Made by a program: the position numbers and the translations under genes. The notes beneath the pieces are model-generated. The model ran no database searches. It was not told the DNA's origin and saw nothing but the letters and a program-made list of their open reading frames with translations. This document shows, in pieces, positions 7,615 to 15,148 of a stretch of DNA of 24,800 bases. Positions within the stretch are counted from its first letter, which is position 1, and every line of letters starts with the position of its first letter. Source of the stretch: CAYNST01 sp964641175 (lineage in GTDB: Bacteria > Pseudomonadota > Gammaproteobacteria > Pseudomonadales > Cellvibrionaceae); contig CAZXLJ010000045.1 of assembly GCA_964641175.1 (NCBI GenBank), positions 1 to 24,800 of the forward strand. Direction: 5' to 3'.

Positions 7615-8585
7615 TACGATTTGTTCAGTTCGGCGCGGATCTCGCGCAGCAACGGCTCGATACGAGCCCGGTTGCCAGAGCCGATCCGCATCATCAGCTT
7701 ATGGGCTGCCGGCAACTTTTCCAGCGACGGGTCTTCGTACTTGTACATGACAGTCGGATGGATGAGGACGTGATTGGCTGACAGCTGCGGTGCGGCAAGC
7801 AACTGATCAATCGCCGCAATGGTCACATCCTTGAATTCCTGCTCACTTGCGCCCAGTTCCCGGTAAGATTCTTCGAGCAAGGGGTAGTAGTGCCAGTACA
7901 TTTTGACGAGGCGCTCGCTGCCAATGCTGGTCAGCACGTCCAGGTAGGTTTTGTAACGTACCGAATTGACAGAAGCGATCTGGAACCCCTGATTCAGGGG
8001 CTCGGCAGCAAATGGCGTCAACGGGTTTTTGAGCGGGCGGAACTCATTGACCAGCTTGCCTTCGGACAGGGCGGCAATAGCCCGAGCGGTTTTGGCGACA
8101 ATAAATTCGTCCGCCAGTAACTGGGACGCCTCCGGTGCGATGCTGGCAAGATCCTGCTTCACCGCGACGTCGCTATCGGCCATGCTCGGAAGGTTCCCTT
8201 TCGATCCCGACTGGGTGGGTTCGGTCTGTTCCACCGGTGTAAGAGTGGCGGGATCCTTGTCTGCGAAGGCGGGTTCGACGGGCTCCGAGATCGGAACTTC
8301 AGCGGATTCATCTTCGCTCTTGCGGGCCTTCATTTTGGCGTCGATCCGGGCCACCATCGCCTCGATATCTTCCTGTGCCTTGGCCAGTTCCGGATCAAGG
8401 TCAGCGCCAACTTCGGGCGCTTCGGCCGGATTCAGATTGTCCAGTTTCTTGTAGTCAGAACCCGGCGGATCGCCCATGGTCTGCAATTGCCAGATGATGA
8501 AGCCTATAACGCCGGCCGCCACCACGGTGACCAGAATCATCGACAGTTTCGACGTGGTTCCGCGGTAGGAATGTTTTTCGTGCAT
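7614..8585 (-). CDS. DUF3014 domain inner-membrane protein
   Basis: The 323-residue product has a short basic N-terminus, one transmembrane helix (about 13-34) and a long acidic Pro/Glu-rich linker (about 38-135). The C-terminal domain (about 135-320) resembles DUF3014, with the stretches LKNPLTPFAAEPL and LVKMYWHYYPLLEESYRELG. The positive-inside rule places the large domain in the periplasm. The start was set at 8585, where GGAG lies seven bases upstream. The open frame extends to 8783, but the extra 66 residues are not membrane-protein-like and have no ribosome binding site. The function of the family is unknown. The gene is coupled to the downstream beta-barrel gene. Confidence 0.82.
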   Translation of the reverse strand: MHEKHSYRGTTSKLSMILVTVVAAGVIGFIIWQLQTMGDPPGSDYKKLDNLNPAEAPEVGADLDPELAKAQEDIEAMVARIDAKMKARKSEDESAEVPISEPVEPAFADKDPATLTPVEQTEPTQSGSKGNLPSMADSDVAVKQDLASIAPEASQLLADEFIVAKTARAIAALSEGKLVNEFRPLKNPLTPFAAEPLNQGFQIASVNSVRYKTYLDVLTSIGSERLVKMYWHYYPLLEESYRELGASEQEFKDVTIAAIDQLLAAPQLSANHVLIHPTVMYKYEDPSLEKLPAAHKLMMRIGSGNRARIEPLLREIRAELNKS

Positions 8586-8893
8586 CTGAAACTCCGGGTT
8601 GGTCTTGGTCTGATCGTAACGATTGAATACGGCAGTTGACGAAATTCCAGTTAATTTTTGTATCAGACGGTGGATACGCGCGGAAATCCGGAACGAGGCT
8701 TTACCGGATTCCACTGCGATAGCATTTAGTGATTTGAAGCCAATCGCTGATCCGCCGTCTGACAGCTCTGGTGTGGCGGGCATTGTACGCGGCCAAGACT
8801 ATACCACTGCTGAACCTGTGTGCTCAGAAATGGACCTGAACGGAAGTCAGGTCGCAAACTGGAGGATACCGGATCTTTTTGGTGCAGCTGTAA
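8586..8893. other. Intergenic region upstream of the DUF3014 gene
   Basis: This 308-base gap separates the GH5 gene (stop at 8894-8896) from the DUF3014 start. It must hold the promoter for the DUF3014/OMP pair unless they are read through from GH5. On the minus strand, TATAGT (8800-8805) and TACAAT (8774-8779) could be -10 elements, but neither has a convincing -35. I see no gene or terminator here. Confidence 0.4.
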
Positions 8894-9970
8894 TCAATGG
8901 CCGGTTTCGAGCAGCACTTTTTTGAAAAAGGCGCCCTGTTCAGTTGGCTTGAAACTCCAGTCGTGAATCATGGTGGGCGACCAGTCGGGGTCGAATACCC
9001 ACGCGGTCCAGGAAATGCCGCGTGCTTGCATGAATTCGACGATCTGCGGACCATAACTGCCGTCGTTTATCACGGGAATATGGGCACCCTTGCCATCGGC
9101 TTGAACCCAGCCCAGTTCGGTGGCGATCATGGGATATTTGCGGGCAACAAAACCCCAGGATTTTTCCCACAGCGCGAAGAAGTTTTCTTTTGATGGTACT
9201 TCCGGTTTTGCCTTCTGCGGATAGGGGTGTACCGCGTAAGCAATGCCGGGCCGGTTGACCGGTTCGCGCTTGACTGGCATCAGATCGTAGGCCCAGTTGA
9301 ACCCGGCGACCAGCGGAATCACGGAGGTATCCTGGGCCCGGATCATGTCGATAAGATCTTCGTTCAGGGCTTTCCATTCTTTCCAGTCCGCCTGGCCCAG
9401 GGTCCCGCCCTGATCGGTGGGCTCGTTGAACAGTTCGTAAACCGCAACCGTCGGCACATCCTGGTAACGAAACGCCACACTGCGCCAGAAATCGCGCGTC
9501 TCTTTTATCGTGGTGTCATACATTGAATGCTGATACTGCTCGGTGGGCAGATAGCCGATCGAGTGCCAGTCGATAATCAGATACACACCGGCCCGATTGG
9601 CCCACACTACCGCCTGGTCAATCAATTCGAAATAGGCATCTTTGCCGCGTTCACGCCAGGCGACGGGATGAATGGGAAGCCGGATGGTATTGACGCCCCA
9701 GTTGCTGGCGAGCTCCGTAAACAGGGTTTCACGCCATTGCCCCTGCTTTACCAGCTTGTCGGGGTCCGCAATATTCACACCGCGAAACAGAAAAGTGGTT
9801 CCATCGTCGCTGACGAATTTATTCTTGTCGACACGGATAACGGACTGGGGCCGGAGTTGGGTTTTGTCGAATTGCTCGGGATAGGCCACGTTCCACCATT
9901 CGGCAGCGGGAGTGGCCGCCACAGTAGAACCGCAGAAAATCAGCAAGGTCGTCAGGATCAGGGTCTTCAT
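8894..9970 (-). CDS. Secreted glycoside hydrolase family 5 (cellulase-like)
   Basis: This is a retaining (beta/alpha)8 glycosidase acting outside the cytoplasm. The 358-residue product has a Sec signal peptide (about 1-19, ending TVAA) and then a single GH5 domain. Recognisable features are IRLPIHP (R97), DWHS (H136), the acid/base glutamate in ELFNEP (E183), HPYP (H248), the nucleophile glutamate in ATELGW (E285) and SWTAWVFDPDW near 320-330. No carbohydrate-binding module or poly-serine linker is attached. Substrate cannot be assigned, because GH5 includes beta-1,4-glucanases, mannanases and others. The gene stands alone, 339 bases from the DUF4956 gene, with an AAAGGT ribosome binding site. 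Confidence 0.92.
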   Translation of the reverse strand: MKTLILTTLLIFCGSTVAATPAAEWWNVAYPEQFDKTQLRPQSVIRVDKNKFVSDDGTTFLFRGVNIADPDKLVKQGQWRETLFTELASNWGVNTIRLPIHPVAWRERGKDAYFELIDQAVVWANRAGVYLIIDWHSIGYLPTEQYQHSMYDTTIKETRDFWRSVAFRYQDVPTVAVYELFNEPTDQGGTLGQADWKEWKALNEDLIDMIRAQDTSVIPLVAGFNWAYDLMPVKREPVNRPGIAYAVHPYPQKAKPEVPSKENFFALWEKSWGFVARKYPMIATELGWVQADGKGAHIPVINDGSYGPQIVEFMQARGISWTAWVFDPDWSPTMIHDWSFKPTEQGAFFKKVLLETGH

Positions 9971-10309
9971 CGCGCAGGGCTACCTTTTCTTATTTATCGA
10001 TTGCTTTTATTGGTCACTCGAAACGTACAGGTGCTGACTGGAGCCACCCCAGGCGGAAACAGGCGCGCTCCGTTCCGCAAAGACATGGCAGGAACGCAAT
10101 TCGGGCGTTCCGGAATCACGAAAGTGTGAATGCTGTAGGATTTTATGCGTCGCGTCAGCGCGGGGTATGGTAAACCATTGCAAAAGCAAGGTCGAGCATC
10201 CCCGTTTTGACAAAAACCGGGGGAGATTGGAACAGCTGCTGGAAGGATGTCCGGCGGACCTGGTCGGTCGCCGGACAATTGCGGTCAACGGGCGGGCCGC
10301 AACCGGAGG
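9971..10309. other. Intergenic region between the DUF4956 and GH5 genes
   Basis: This 339-base stretch carries no supported gene. It holds two inverted repeats. The first is CCCCG-TTTT / AAAA-CCGGGG at 10200-10222, with one bulged base. The second is GTCCGGCG (10249-10256) against CGCCGGAC (10269-10276) with a 12-base loop. They lie downstream of the DUF4956 stop and may end its transcript, but neither is followed by a T-run on the minus strand. The GH5 promoter should lie here, but I see no strong elements. Confidence 0.45.
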
Positions 10310-10906
10310 TTATTCCATGTCATCCGATTTGTTCTTCTTGTGAACGTATTCGGCACAAAATACAGTGAGCTCAGCGCTATCACTTAGATAGTTGATGCGC
10401 CCAACCTCAACCTTGAGGATATTCAAACCGGTGCGACGTTGCAGATCTTCCATTAAAACGTCGTGCATTTCCGGTTTTATGTTCTCGACATTGTCATAAA
10501 AAATCTTCTTCTCCACCATTCTCGGCGCGAGCATTGATGTTTCGCCAATGGCGGCCAGCGCGCAGATCAGGACAAGAAGCAGTCCGAGCTCGATGTAGCT
10601 GAGGTTTGCGATAGAGCACATCAGCGCCATGCCTATAACGATAAACAGGTAGGTCATGTCGCGAATGGTGATGGGTTCCGTCCGGTAACGGAGCATGGCA
10701 AAAATGGCAAACAGGCCAAAGGCAAAACCCATGGACAGCTCGACATCATGCAGCAGGTAGGTCACCAGAAAAACGCCGTTGGCAAACAGAAAGAAGCTGA
10801 AGAAAGCATCTCTGTTGGGCGTGATGCGGAAATAGATAAGCCGGAGTAAAACCAGAGAACCCAGCAACAACTCCAGGTAGCGAACCAGAAAATCAATAGA
10901 AGCCAT
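10310..10906 (-). CDS. DUF4956 family multi-pass membrane protein
   Basis: The 198-residue product has about five predicted transmembrane helices, at roughly residues 3-26, 35-53, 57-73, 84-101 and 104-120, followed by a soluble C-terminal domain of about 75 residues. The segment FAIFAMLRYRTEPITIRDMTYLF (ends at 67 and 89) carries the RYRT and RDMTYLF motifs of DUF4956. The family has no established biochemical role but is often encoded next to VTC-domain and CotH genes, and that arrangement is seen here. It follows the VTC gene after a 10-base gap and is surely co-transcribed with it. I infer a membrane partner for the VTC-type protein. Confidence 0.88.
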   Translation of the reverse strand: MASIDFLVRYLELLLGSLVLLRLIYFRITPNRDAFFSFFLFANGVFLVTYLLHDVELSMGFAFGLFAIFAMLRYRTEPITIRDMTYLFIVIGMALMCSIANLSYIELGLLLVLICALAAIGETSMLAPRMVEKKIFYDNVENIKPEMHDVLMEDLQRRTGLNILKVEVGRINYLSDSAELTVFCAEYVHKKNKSDDME

Positions 10907-10916
10907 ACATCATCAC

Positions 10917-11711
10917 TTAAGCGCTCAGCGCGGTCGAAGAGAGAAAATTTACTTGCCGCACAATCTTCTTGAACCGATTGTGTTTAATCAGGTTGGATTC
11001 CTGCAGGGTGAAGGTCATGCCCATGCAATATTTGCTGAAGCTGCTTGAGCGAATTCCCAATGTGCGTGCCAAACCGAAAAATGGTGAGCTGCGATCGACC
11101 CTGCTCTGCTTCAACTCGGCAATGGCGAGTCCCTGAAGGTTCACATTGTTACCCGCTTTCACCATGCAGGAATTGCGCAAATTGAAATCAATCGTTAAAC
11201 GCTCGCCTCTTTCCTCACTGGCCAGAGCCATGCGCTGGTAACGGTTGATCAAGCTCGGTTGCAGATTGATATTGTGCGGTAACCCGGTTTCCTGAAGGAA
11301 GGCATTGTACATGTTGACGTTTTGTTTTGCATCGTCAATTGCTATGCGTTTTTTTATCGTGCGCGCTTTGTTATTTTTGAATTTCACTTCGAGATACTGT
11401 GTATTCGAATCAAGATATTCGCGCAGGCGCACTTTGTGGCGGTTCAATTTGCCGGCGTGGTGCAGGTTGTAAAATCGCAGATCGCTGGTATCAAAATAAG
11501 TACTGCGATAGCGGAAGCAACGGGTGCCGTCGATCTCCAGGACAGAATAATAATCCTGCAATGAATCCAGCAGGAACGGGATCTGCTGGACAGGTAATAT
11601 GAATTTGGTATCCACCCGGTTCTGGAGTGAGGCTTTATCCAGGTCTTTGAGCCCGTGACCGCGATACGCATTCAAGCGATCGAAAATAGCATTTTGAATG
11701 TCTTGGTTCAT
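10917..11711 (-). CDS. VTC domain protein (polyphosphate polymerase-like)
   Basis: The VTC domain is a triphosphate-tunnel fold. In yeast Vtc4 it makes polyphosphate from ATP. The 264-residue product consists of this domain alone, with no membrane helix. Tunnel-lining charged residues expected of the family are visible. These are RVDTKF (32-37), FRYRSTYFDT (66-75), the basic strand RHKVRLREY (91-99), LEVKFK (107-112), KKR (120-122), RLTIDFN (171-177), AELKQ (198-202) and SKYCMG (226-231). Catalysis of polyphosphate synthesis is inferred from the fold and has not been shown for this protein. It lies between the CotH-like gene and the DUF4956 gene on the same strand. Confidence 0.88.
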   Translation of the reverse strand: MNQDIQNAIFDRLNAYRGHGLKDLDKASLQNRVDTKFILPVQQIPFLLDSLQDYYSVLEIDGTRCFRYRSTYFDTSDLRFYNLHHAGKLNRHKVRLREYLDSNTQYLEVKFKNNKARTIKKRIAIDDAKQNVNMYNAFLQETGLPHNINLQPSLINRYQRMALASEERGERLTIDFNLRNSCMVKAGNNVNLQGLAIAELKQSRVDRSSPFFGLARTLGIRSSSFSKYCMGMTFTLQESNLIKHNRFKKIVRQVNFLSSTALSA

Positions 11712-11733
11712 GGTGTTTTACCGAATAAATGAG

Positions 11734-11755
11734 AGGCACCCGTTGCAGGGTGCCT
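11734..11755 (-). other. Stem-loop between the CotH-like and VTC genes
   Basis: AGGCACCC (11734-11741) and GGGTGCCT (11748-11755) enclose a 6-base loop in the 78-base gap between the CotH-like stop and the VTC start. On the transcribed strand it is followed only by CTCATTTATT, so termination would be partial. It could set a lower level of VTC/DUF4956 than CotH, or stabilise the CotH mRNA end. Confidence 0.5.
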
Positions 11756-11789
11756 TCGATTCATGAAATGGAAAGATGCCGAAGTTCGA

Positions 11790-14099
11790 TCAGTTAGCGC
11801 TGTCGAAAGACGGGCTGGTCGTCCAGCTGAGTGCACCTGTACCATTTGGCGACCGGGCGTAACTTTGATCTGTCTGGGCTTCGCTATAGGAAATCCTGTC
11901 CGCAATTTCCAGCGCGGGCGTCACAAGATACAGACTTTCCCCAGAGGCGCTCAACTTGAAGTTGGCATGCAGGCCGGCAGCCTTGTCATCCGCCCACACG
12001 ATTAAAGTGTCTCCCGCCCCGATGGTGGTGCCTTGCGGAAATGCCCAGCGATCCAGCTGGATATCTTCATCCGTTAAATAATATCCACTCAGATCGACTG
12101 GCTGGTCTGAATTGTTGTACAGCTCGATCCAATCTCCATATTCACCATCTTCATCAGTGGCAGTTGTGCTGTTCGAAGCCATGACTTCATTGATGACTAC
12201 GGCACTGGCAACAGTTTGGGCTGCCTGTACCTGATAAATGTAGACATCATGTTCGGCGCCCCGGGGTTCAAAAGTCGCGGTGCCGGCCGAGTCATTGGCA
12301 ATGGCTTCAATGTAGTAGCGCACATAATTTCCGCTGGCCTGTGCCGGAATTGTACCGGTGTAGGTGCCGTCGCCATCCGGGTCGCTCATTGACAGTTTTT
12401 CAAAGGCGCCGGCAAGTGCCGCACTGTAATACAGGTTGACTTGGCGCACACCCTGATTGCCGCTGATGCTGGCATTGACTTCTACGGTGTCGGATGAAGA
12501 CGGTTTTACGGAAACTCGACCGTTGACAGAGTCCTGAACATTACCGATCGACAGACCCGTCGCATTCAGCTCGCCGTTGCTGCGCAGGTAATTCAGCCGC
12601 TCTCTGAAAAAGCCCTTGAGATCCTCACTGCCCTGAACGAAATCCGTATAGGGATACTGCCGCACGTTACTCTGTTCGGCCATGGCTGAATCAATCAGAT
12701 CGACATACCGGTCAATTTTCGCCGCGGCTTCGTCCGGATTGAATACTTCATCAAGCAGTGTGCGGTAGTGTGCCAGGTACCGCTGGCGCAGCTCGGGCAC
12801 GTTCAGAAGAACATTGAGCAGCGGGTAATTAGCATTGTCGGCGTTATAGAAAGGTGACCAGCTGGTGGCGAATGAATGCTCCATGGAGGAATTGCCGTCG
12901 TATTCAATCGGCAGAATTCGGCCCGATGCCAGGTCGAAATAGACGTAGTAGTCCATGCCGCCCTTGTAAATGTAACTGTCATCATCGGTAAACAGGTTCT
13001 CGGTGGCCAAGTGCCACAACGCGGCGTCGATATCAAGATACTTGCCTACCTCTGCCACTACATTTGCAGAAGGTGTTGTACCCAATGCATTGGCCGCGTT
13101 GGCAAGATCCTGCCATGGGTTGTCGACGGCAGAATATTTGAGCGTGTAAGCGTTTTCATAATCGCTGCCATTTGCTCCGAGATTGTTCAGGCTGGACGTG
13201 CCGGCGCCGAATATTGTACCGACATCGAAACCGCCACCCGGAAAGCCACCGCCGCCAAAACCACCGCCGCCTCCGCCGAAGCCGCCACCACCACCGCCGC
13301 CCGGAAATCCACCCAGGTTGCCGCCGTTGGGAGATTCTCCTCGCCACCGGGTATTGTCTTCGTCAAAAAACCACTCGCGTACGTGGTCCTTGTTCAGCTG
13401 TTGGACGTTAGCATAGACGCCGTAGTTTTCGCCGTTAACGACGACTTTTACGAAGTTTGACCGGGCGCTGGGAATATTCTGCCTTGCCAGGTTGCTGTAA
13501 AGCACCTCGCGCATATTGGAAGTATCGCCGAAGGCATTGTTCAGCTTGATGGTGTTATAGCCATTGATGTCCTGGCCATCGACCTGCCAGTCCAGCTCAA
13601 GTCTCAGGGATTTTTTATTACCTGACTGCTGGTAGCTGGTCATGCCGCGATAGCGGACACCGACCTGCTCAAGCACTTTGTCCTTGTAGGTGACCGTGGC
13701 CTGGATGGGTGTCTTGCTCTGATAATTCTGGGTCAGCTGCTGCTGAAAGTCCCCTTGCGGAAAATCGATATAAATCGTTTCCAGAGTATCTTCATTATAA
13801 AATTTTCCCTGGTAAAAGCCGCCGCGTTCCAGTCGTTCGCCATCACTGGAAATGCGGTATTCATCGGGGAGATCCAGAAATGGATCCACGCCGCCGGTAT
13901 CCGGATCGGGAGAAACGACCACGCCGGAGGATGAACTGCTGGAACCCGAAGAGCTGCTTGAGCTTGAACTTGAGCTGGAAGAGTTACTTGAACTGCTGGA
14001 GCTGCTGGAGCTGCTGCCGTTGTTATTGCCGCTGCCGCCGCAGGCGGAAAGTATCGCAGCGGCAATGACGACCGACAGTGTTTTCATTTTATGGTGCAT
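11790..14099 (-). CDS. CotH-like kinase lipoprotein with poly-Ser linker and lamin-tail domain
   Basis: The 769-residue product has a lipoprotein signal (LSAC, lipidated C20) and a poly-serine linker (about 29-58). A CotH kinase-like domain follows (about 100-505), with DDDSYIYKG (372-380) and the predicted metal-binding IEYDGN (398-403). An immunoglobulin-like segment (about 520-622) with DPDGDGTYTGTIP and a C-terminal lamin-tail domain (about 633-745; INEVMASNS, GDWIELYN) complete it. B. subtilis CotH phosphorylates serines of spore coat proteins, so protein kinase activity is inferred here. A glycine-rich insert (259-290) interrupts the kinase region. ATG 14099 has GAGG seven bases upstream. 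ATG 14087 is the alternative and lacks one. VTC and DUF4956 genes follow on the same strand. Confidence 0.88.
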   Translation of the reverse strand: MHHKMKTLSVVIAAAILSACGGSGNNNGSSSSSSSSSSNSSSSSSSSSSSSGSSSSSSGVVVSPDPDTGGVDPFLDLPDEYRISSDGERLERGGFYQGKFYNEDTLETIYIDFPQGDFQQQLTQNYQSKTPIQATVTYKDKVLEQVGVRYRGMTSYQQSGNKKSLRLELDWQVDGQDINGYNTIKLNNAFGDTSNMREVLYSNLARQNIPSARSNFVKVVVNGENYGVYANVQQLNKDHVREWFFDEDNTRWRGESPNGGNLGGFPGGGGGGGFGGGGGGFGGGGFPGGGFDVGTIFGAGTSSLNNLGANGSDYENAYTLKYSAVDNPWQDLANAANALGTTPSANVVAEVGKYLDIDAALWHLATENLFTDDDSYIYKGGMDYYVYFDLASGRILPIEYDGNSSMEHSFATSWSPFYNADNANYPLLNVLLNVPELRQRYLAHYRTLLDEVFNPDEAAAKIDRYVDLIDSAMAEQSNVRQYPYTDFVQGSEDLKGFFRERLNYLRSNGELNATGLSIGNVQDSVNGRVSVKPSSSDTVEVNASISGNQGVRQVNLYYSAALAGAFEKLSMSDPDGDGTYTGTIPAQASGNYVRYYIEAIANDSAGTATFEPRGAEHDVYIYQVQAAQTVASAVVINEVMASNSTTATDEDGEYGDWIELYNNSDQPVDLSGYYLTDEDIQLDRWAFPQGTTIGAGDTLIVWADDKAAGLHANFKLSASGESLYLVTPALEIADRISYSEAQTDQSYARSPNGTGALSWTTSPSFDSAN
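13227..13325 (-). repeat. Glycine-rich low-complexity coding segment in the CotH-like gene
   Basis: Residues 259-291 of the CotH-like protein are nearly all Gly, with interspersed Phe and Pro (units such as GGFGGGG and GGFPGGG). The coding strand is made of imperfect GGCGGTGGTGGC-type repeats. The segment sits between RWRGES and DVGTIFG inside the kinase-like region. Confidence 0.85.
13926..14015 (-). repeat. Poly-serine linker coding segment
   Basis: Residues 29-58 of the CotH-like protein are all serine except one Asn and one Gly, built from mixed AGC, AGT, TCC and TCA codons. Such linkers are common in secreted enzymes of Cellvibrionaceae, where they join domains. Here the linker separates the lipid anchor from the first folded domain. 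Confidence 0.9.
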
Positions 14100-14589
14100 G
14101 GTAAAGCCTCGCTTCTGTCGACGGCTGTGCCGGAGTCATCATTCCGGTCAACCTCGAATAAAATAATCGGAGCCCCTTTTTTTTGGAGGCCTGTTTGACA
14201 ACTAACGGTAAGGGTAATGTCCGGAAACCAGCGGACCGCTAACGTAGTTCCCGCCCGGATTGCGGACATGGACAGAGCTAACGCGCGTCGACTGCACCGC
14301 CGTTCTCCCTGCTCCCTTCCGCACTTGCCTACTACATCGCTTCACACACGCATTACCTGCCTTTGGCGTCGAACGGCAACTCTCCATTCAGCGCGCGGCA
14401 TATCAAACCGGAATGCGTATAGACGTTATTCAGCAAACCAGGCGGGGAGAGGGTAAAACTGGTTCCTTTCTTCCCAACCGCGTTGCCGGCTACCTGTCAG
14501 ATGTGAAAGGCGCCGTTTCATATTTTTATAGATCTGGTCGCACTGCCTGAATGTTGGTCAGGCAGACTCGACAGTCGCGTGGCTTCCGC

Positions 14590-14702
14590 GTCCCTGGTTT
14601 TTGCGGATTAAAATGTGTCCTGCTTAAATTCTGTTTGCAAATCCGCCGGCTTAAGCAGTGCCGAGGCGCCTAGTCGGGCTGCCACAGGGACTTTTAATCC
14701 CT
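14590..14702 (+). other. Cluster of competing complementary arms (possible structured RNA)
   Basis: GTCCCTG (14590-14596) pairs with CAGGGAC (14685-14691). GGATTAAAA (14605-14613) pairs with TTTTAATCC (14692-14700). CTGCTTAA (14620-14627) pairs with TTAAGCAG (14651-14658). GCGGATT (14603-14609) can instead pair with AATCCGC (14640-14646). AGGGA (14686-14690) can also pair with TCCCT (14698-14702), followed by TTATCCTT. The first two pairings cross, so they are exclusive or pseudoknotted. This resembles an attenuator or small RNA but matches no family I recognise. Confidence 0.35.
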
Positions 14703-14819
14703 TTATCCTTCAGACGGCGTCCCGCATGGGTAACACCTGTCTGCGGCAGGGGCGATTCTTGCAGTGCGCGTAATGGTACGTTGAAGTCGCGCGGCGCTAA
14801 TGTGAGCAGGGCCAAATTT

Positions 14820-14848
14820 TTGTAATAAAAGTGTCAAAATGATTATAA
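14820..14848 (+). promoter_or_regulatory. Possible sigma-70 promoter for the DUF4398/OmpA lipoprotein pair
   Basis: TTGTAA (14820-14825) and TTATAA (14843-14848) stand 17 bases apart in an AT-rich stretch, a fair fit to the -35 and -10 consensus. Transcription would begin near 14855, giving a leader of about 295 bases before the DUF4398 start codon. Confidence 0.4.
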
Positions 14849-15148
14849 GTTGTGAACTGGTGCGAAACCGGAATTATCCGATATATCATCGTGTTACCCC
14901 CCTTCTGTTAACGCTTCTCGATTACGCCGTTTCACCCGTTAACTCTCTTTTCGAGTTCTGCGACTCTGGTATCGAAATTGCTAACCGTAAAATTGCTGGT
15001 AAACAATCAGAAAAGTTATCCTTCCGGCTGCCGACTGCATAATAAAAACGCCATTAAATACAATATGTTATATGTGGTTCGGCGCCTACTTATTGCAGTG
15101 GAGCTGCTTTTTTCTGATAAAACTTGTAAGTCTTGCAAAGGTGAATTT

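Larger units (their letters stand above)
14100..15148. other. 1.05-kb gene-free region between divergent CotH-like and DUF4398 genes
   Basis: No open frame here has a recognisable domain, a good ribosome binding site and plausible composition; the frames at 14260-14550 and 14839-15042 look random. The region must carry promoters in both directions. It contains a hairpin at 14543-14565 (CTGCCTGA / TCAGGCAG) and a dense group of mutually complementary arms at 14590-14702. It also contains a possible sigma-70 promoter at 14820-14848. A leader of about 300 bases would precede the DUF4398 gene. Confidence 0.6.

Noticed and set aside
8586..8783. 66-residue N-terminal extension of the DUF3014 protein
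   Set aside because: No ribosome binding site at the upstream start, and GGAG is correctly placed before ATG 8585.
9527..10129. 200-codon plus-strand frame opposite the GH5 gene
   Set aside because: GH5 has a clear signal peptide and catalytic motifs on the other strand; the antisense product resembles nothing.
13156..13416. Possible CRISPR-like or tandem repeat array
   Set aside because: The repetition is codon repeats of the glycine-rich segment of the CotH-like protein, with no spacers.
12876..13460. 194-codon plus-strand frame and nearby Pro/Arg-rich frames
   Set aside because: They are antisense to the CotH-like gene, and their biased content comes from its glycine-rich repeat.
14260..14550. 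96-codon plus-strand frame in the large intergenic region
   Set aside because: No ribosome binding site, domain, signal peptide or coherent composition; probably a chance frame.
15083..15115. Intrinsic terminator GCAG/CTGC followed by six T before the DUF4398 gene
   Set aside because: The stem is only 4 bp with a 5-base loop, too weak to support a call.
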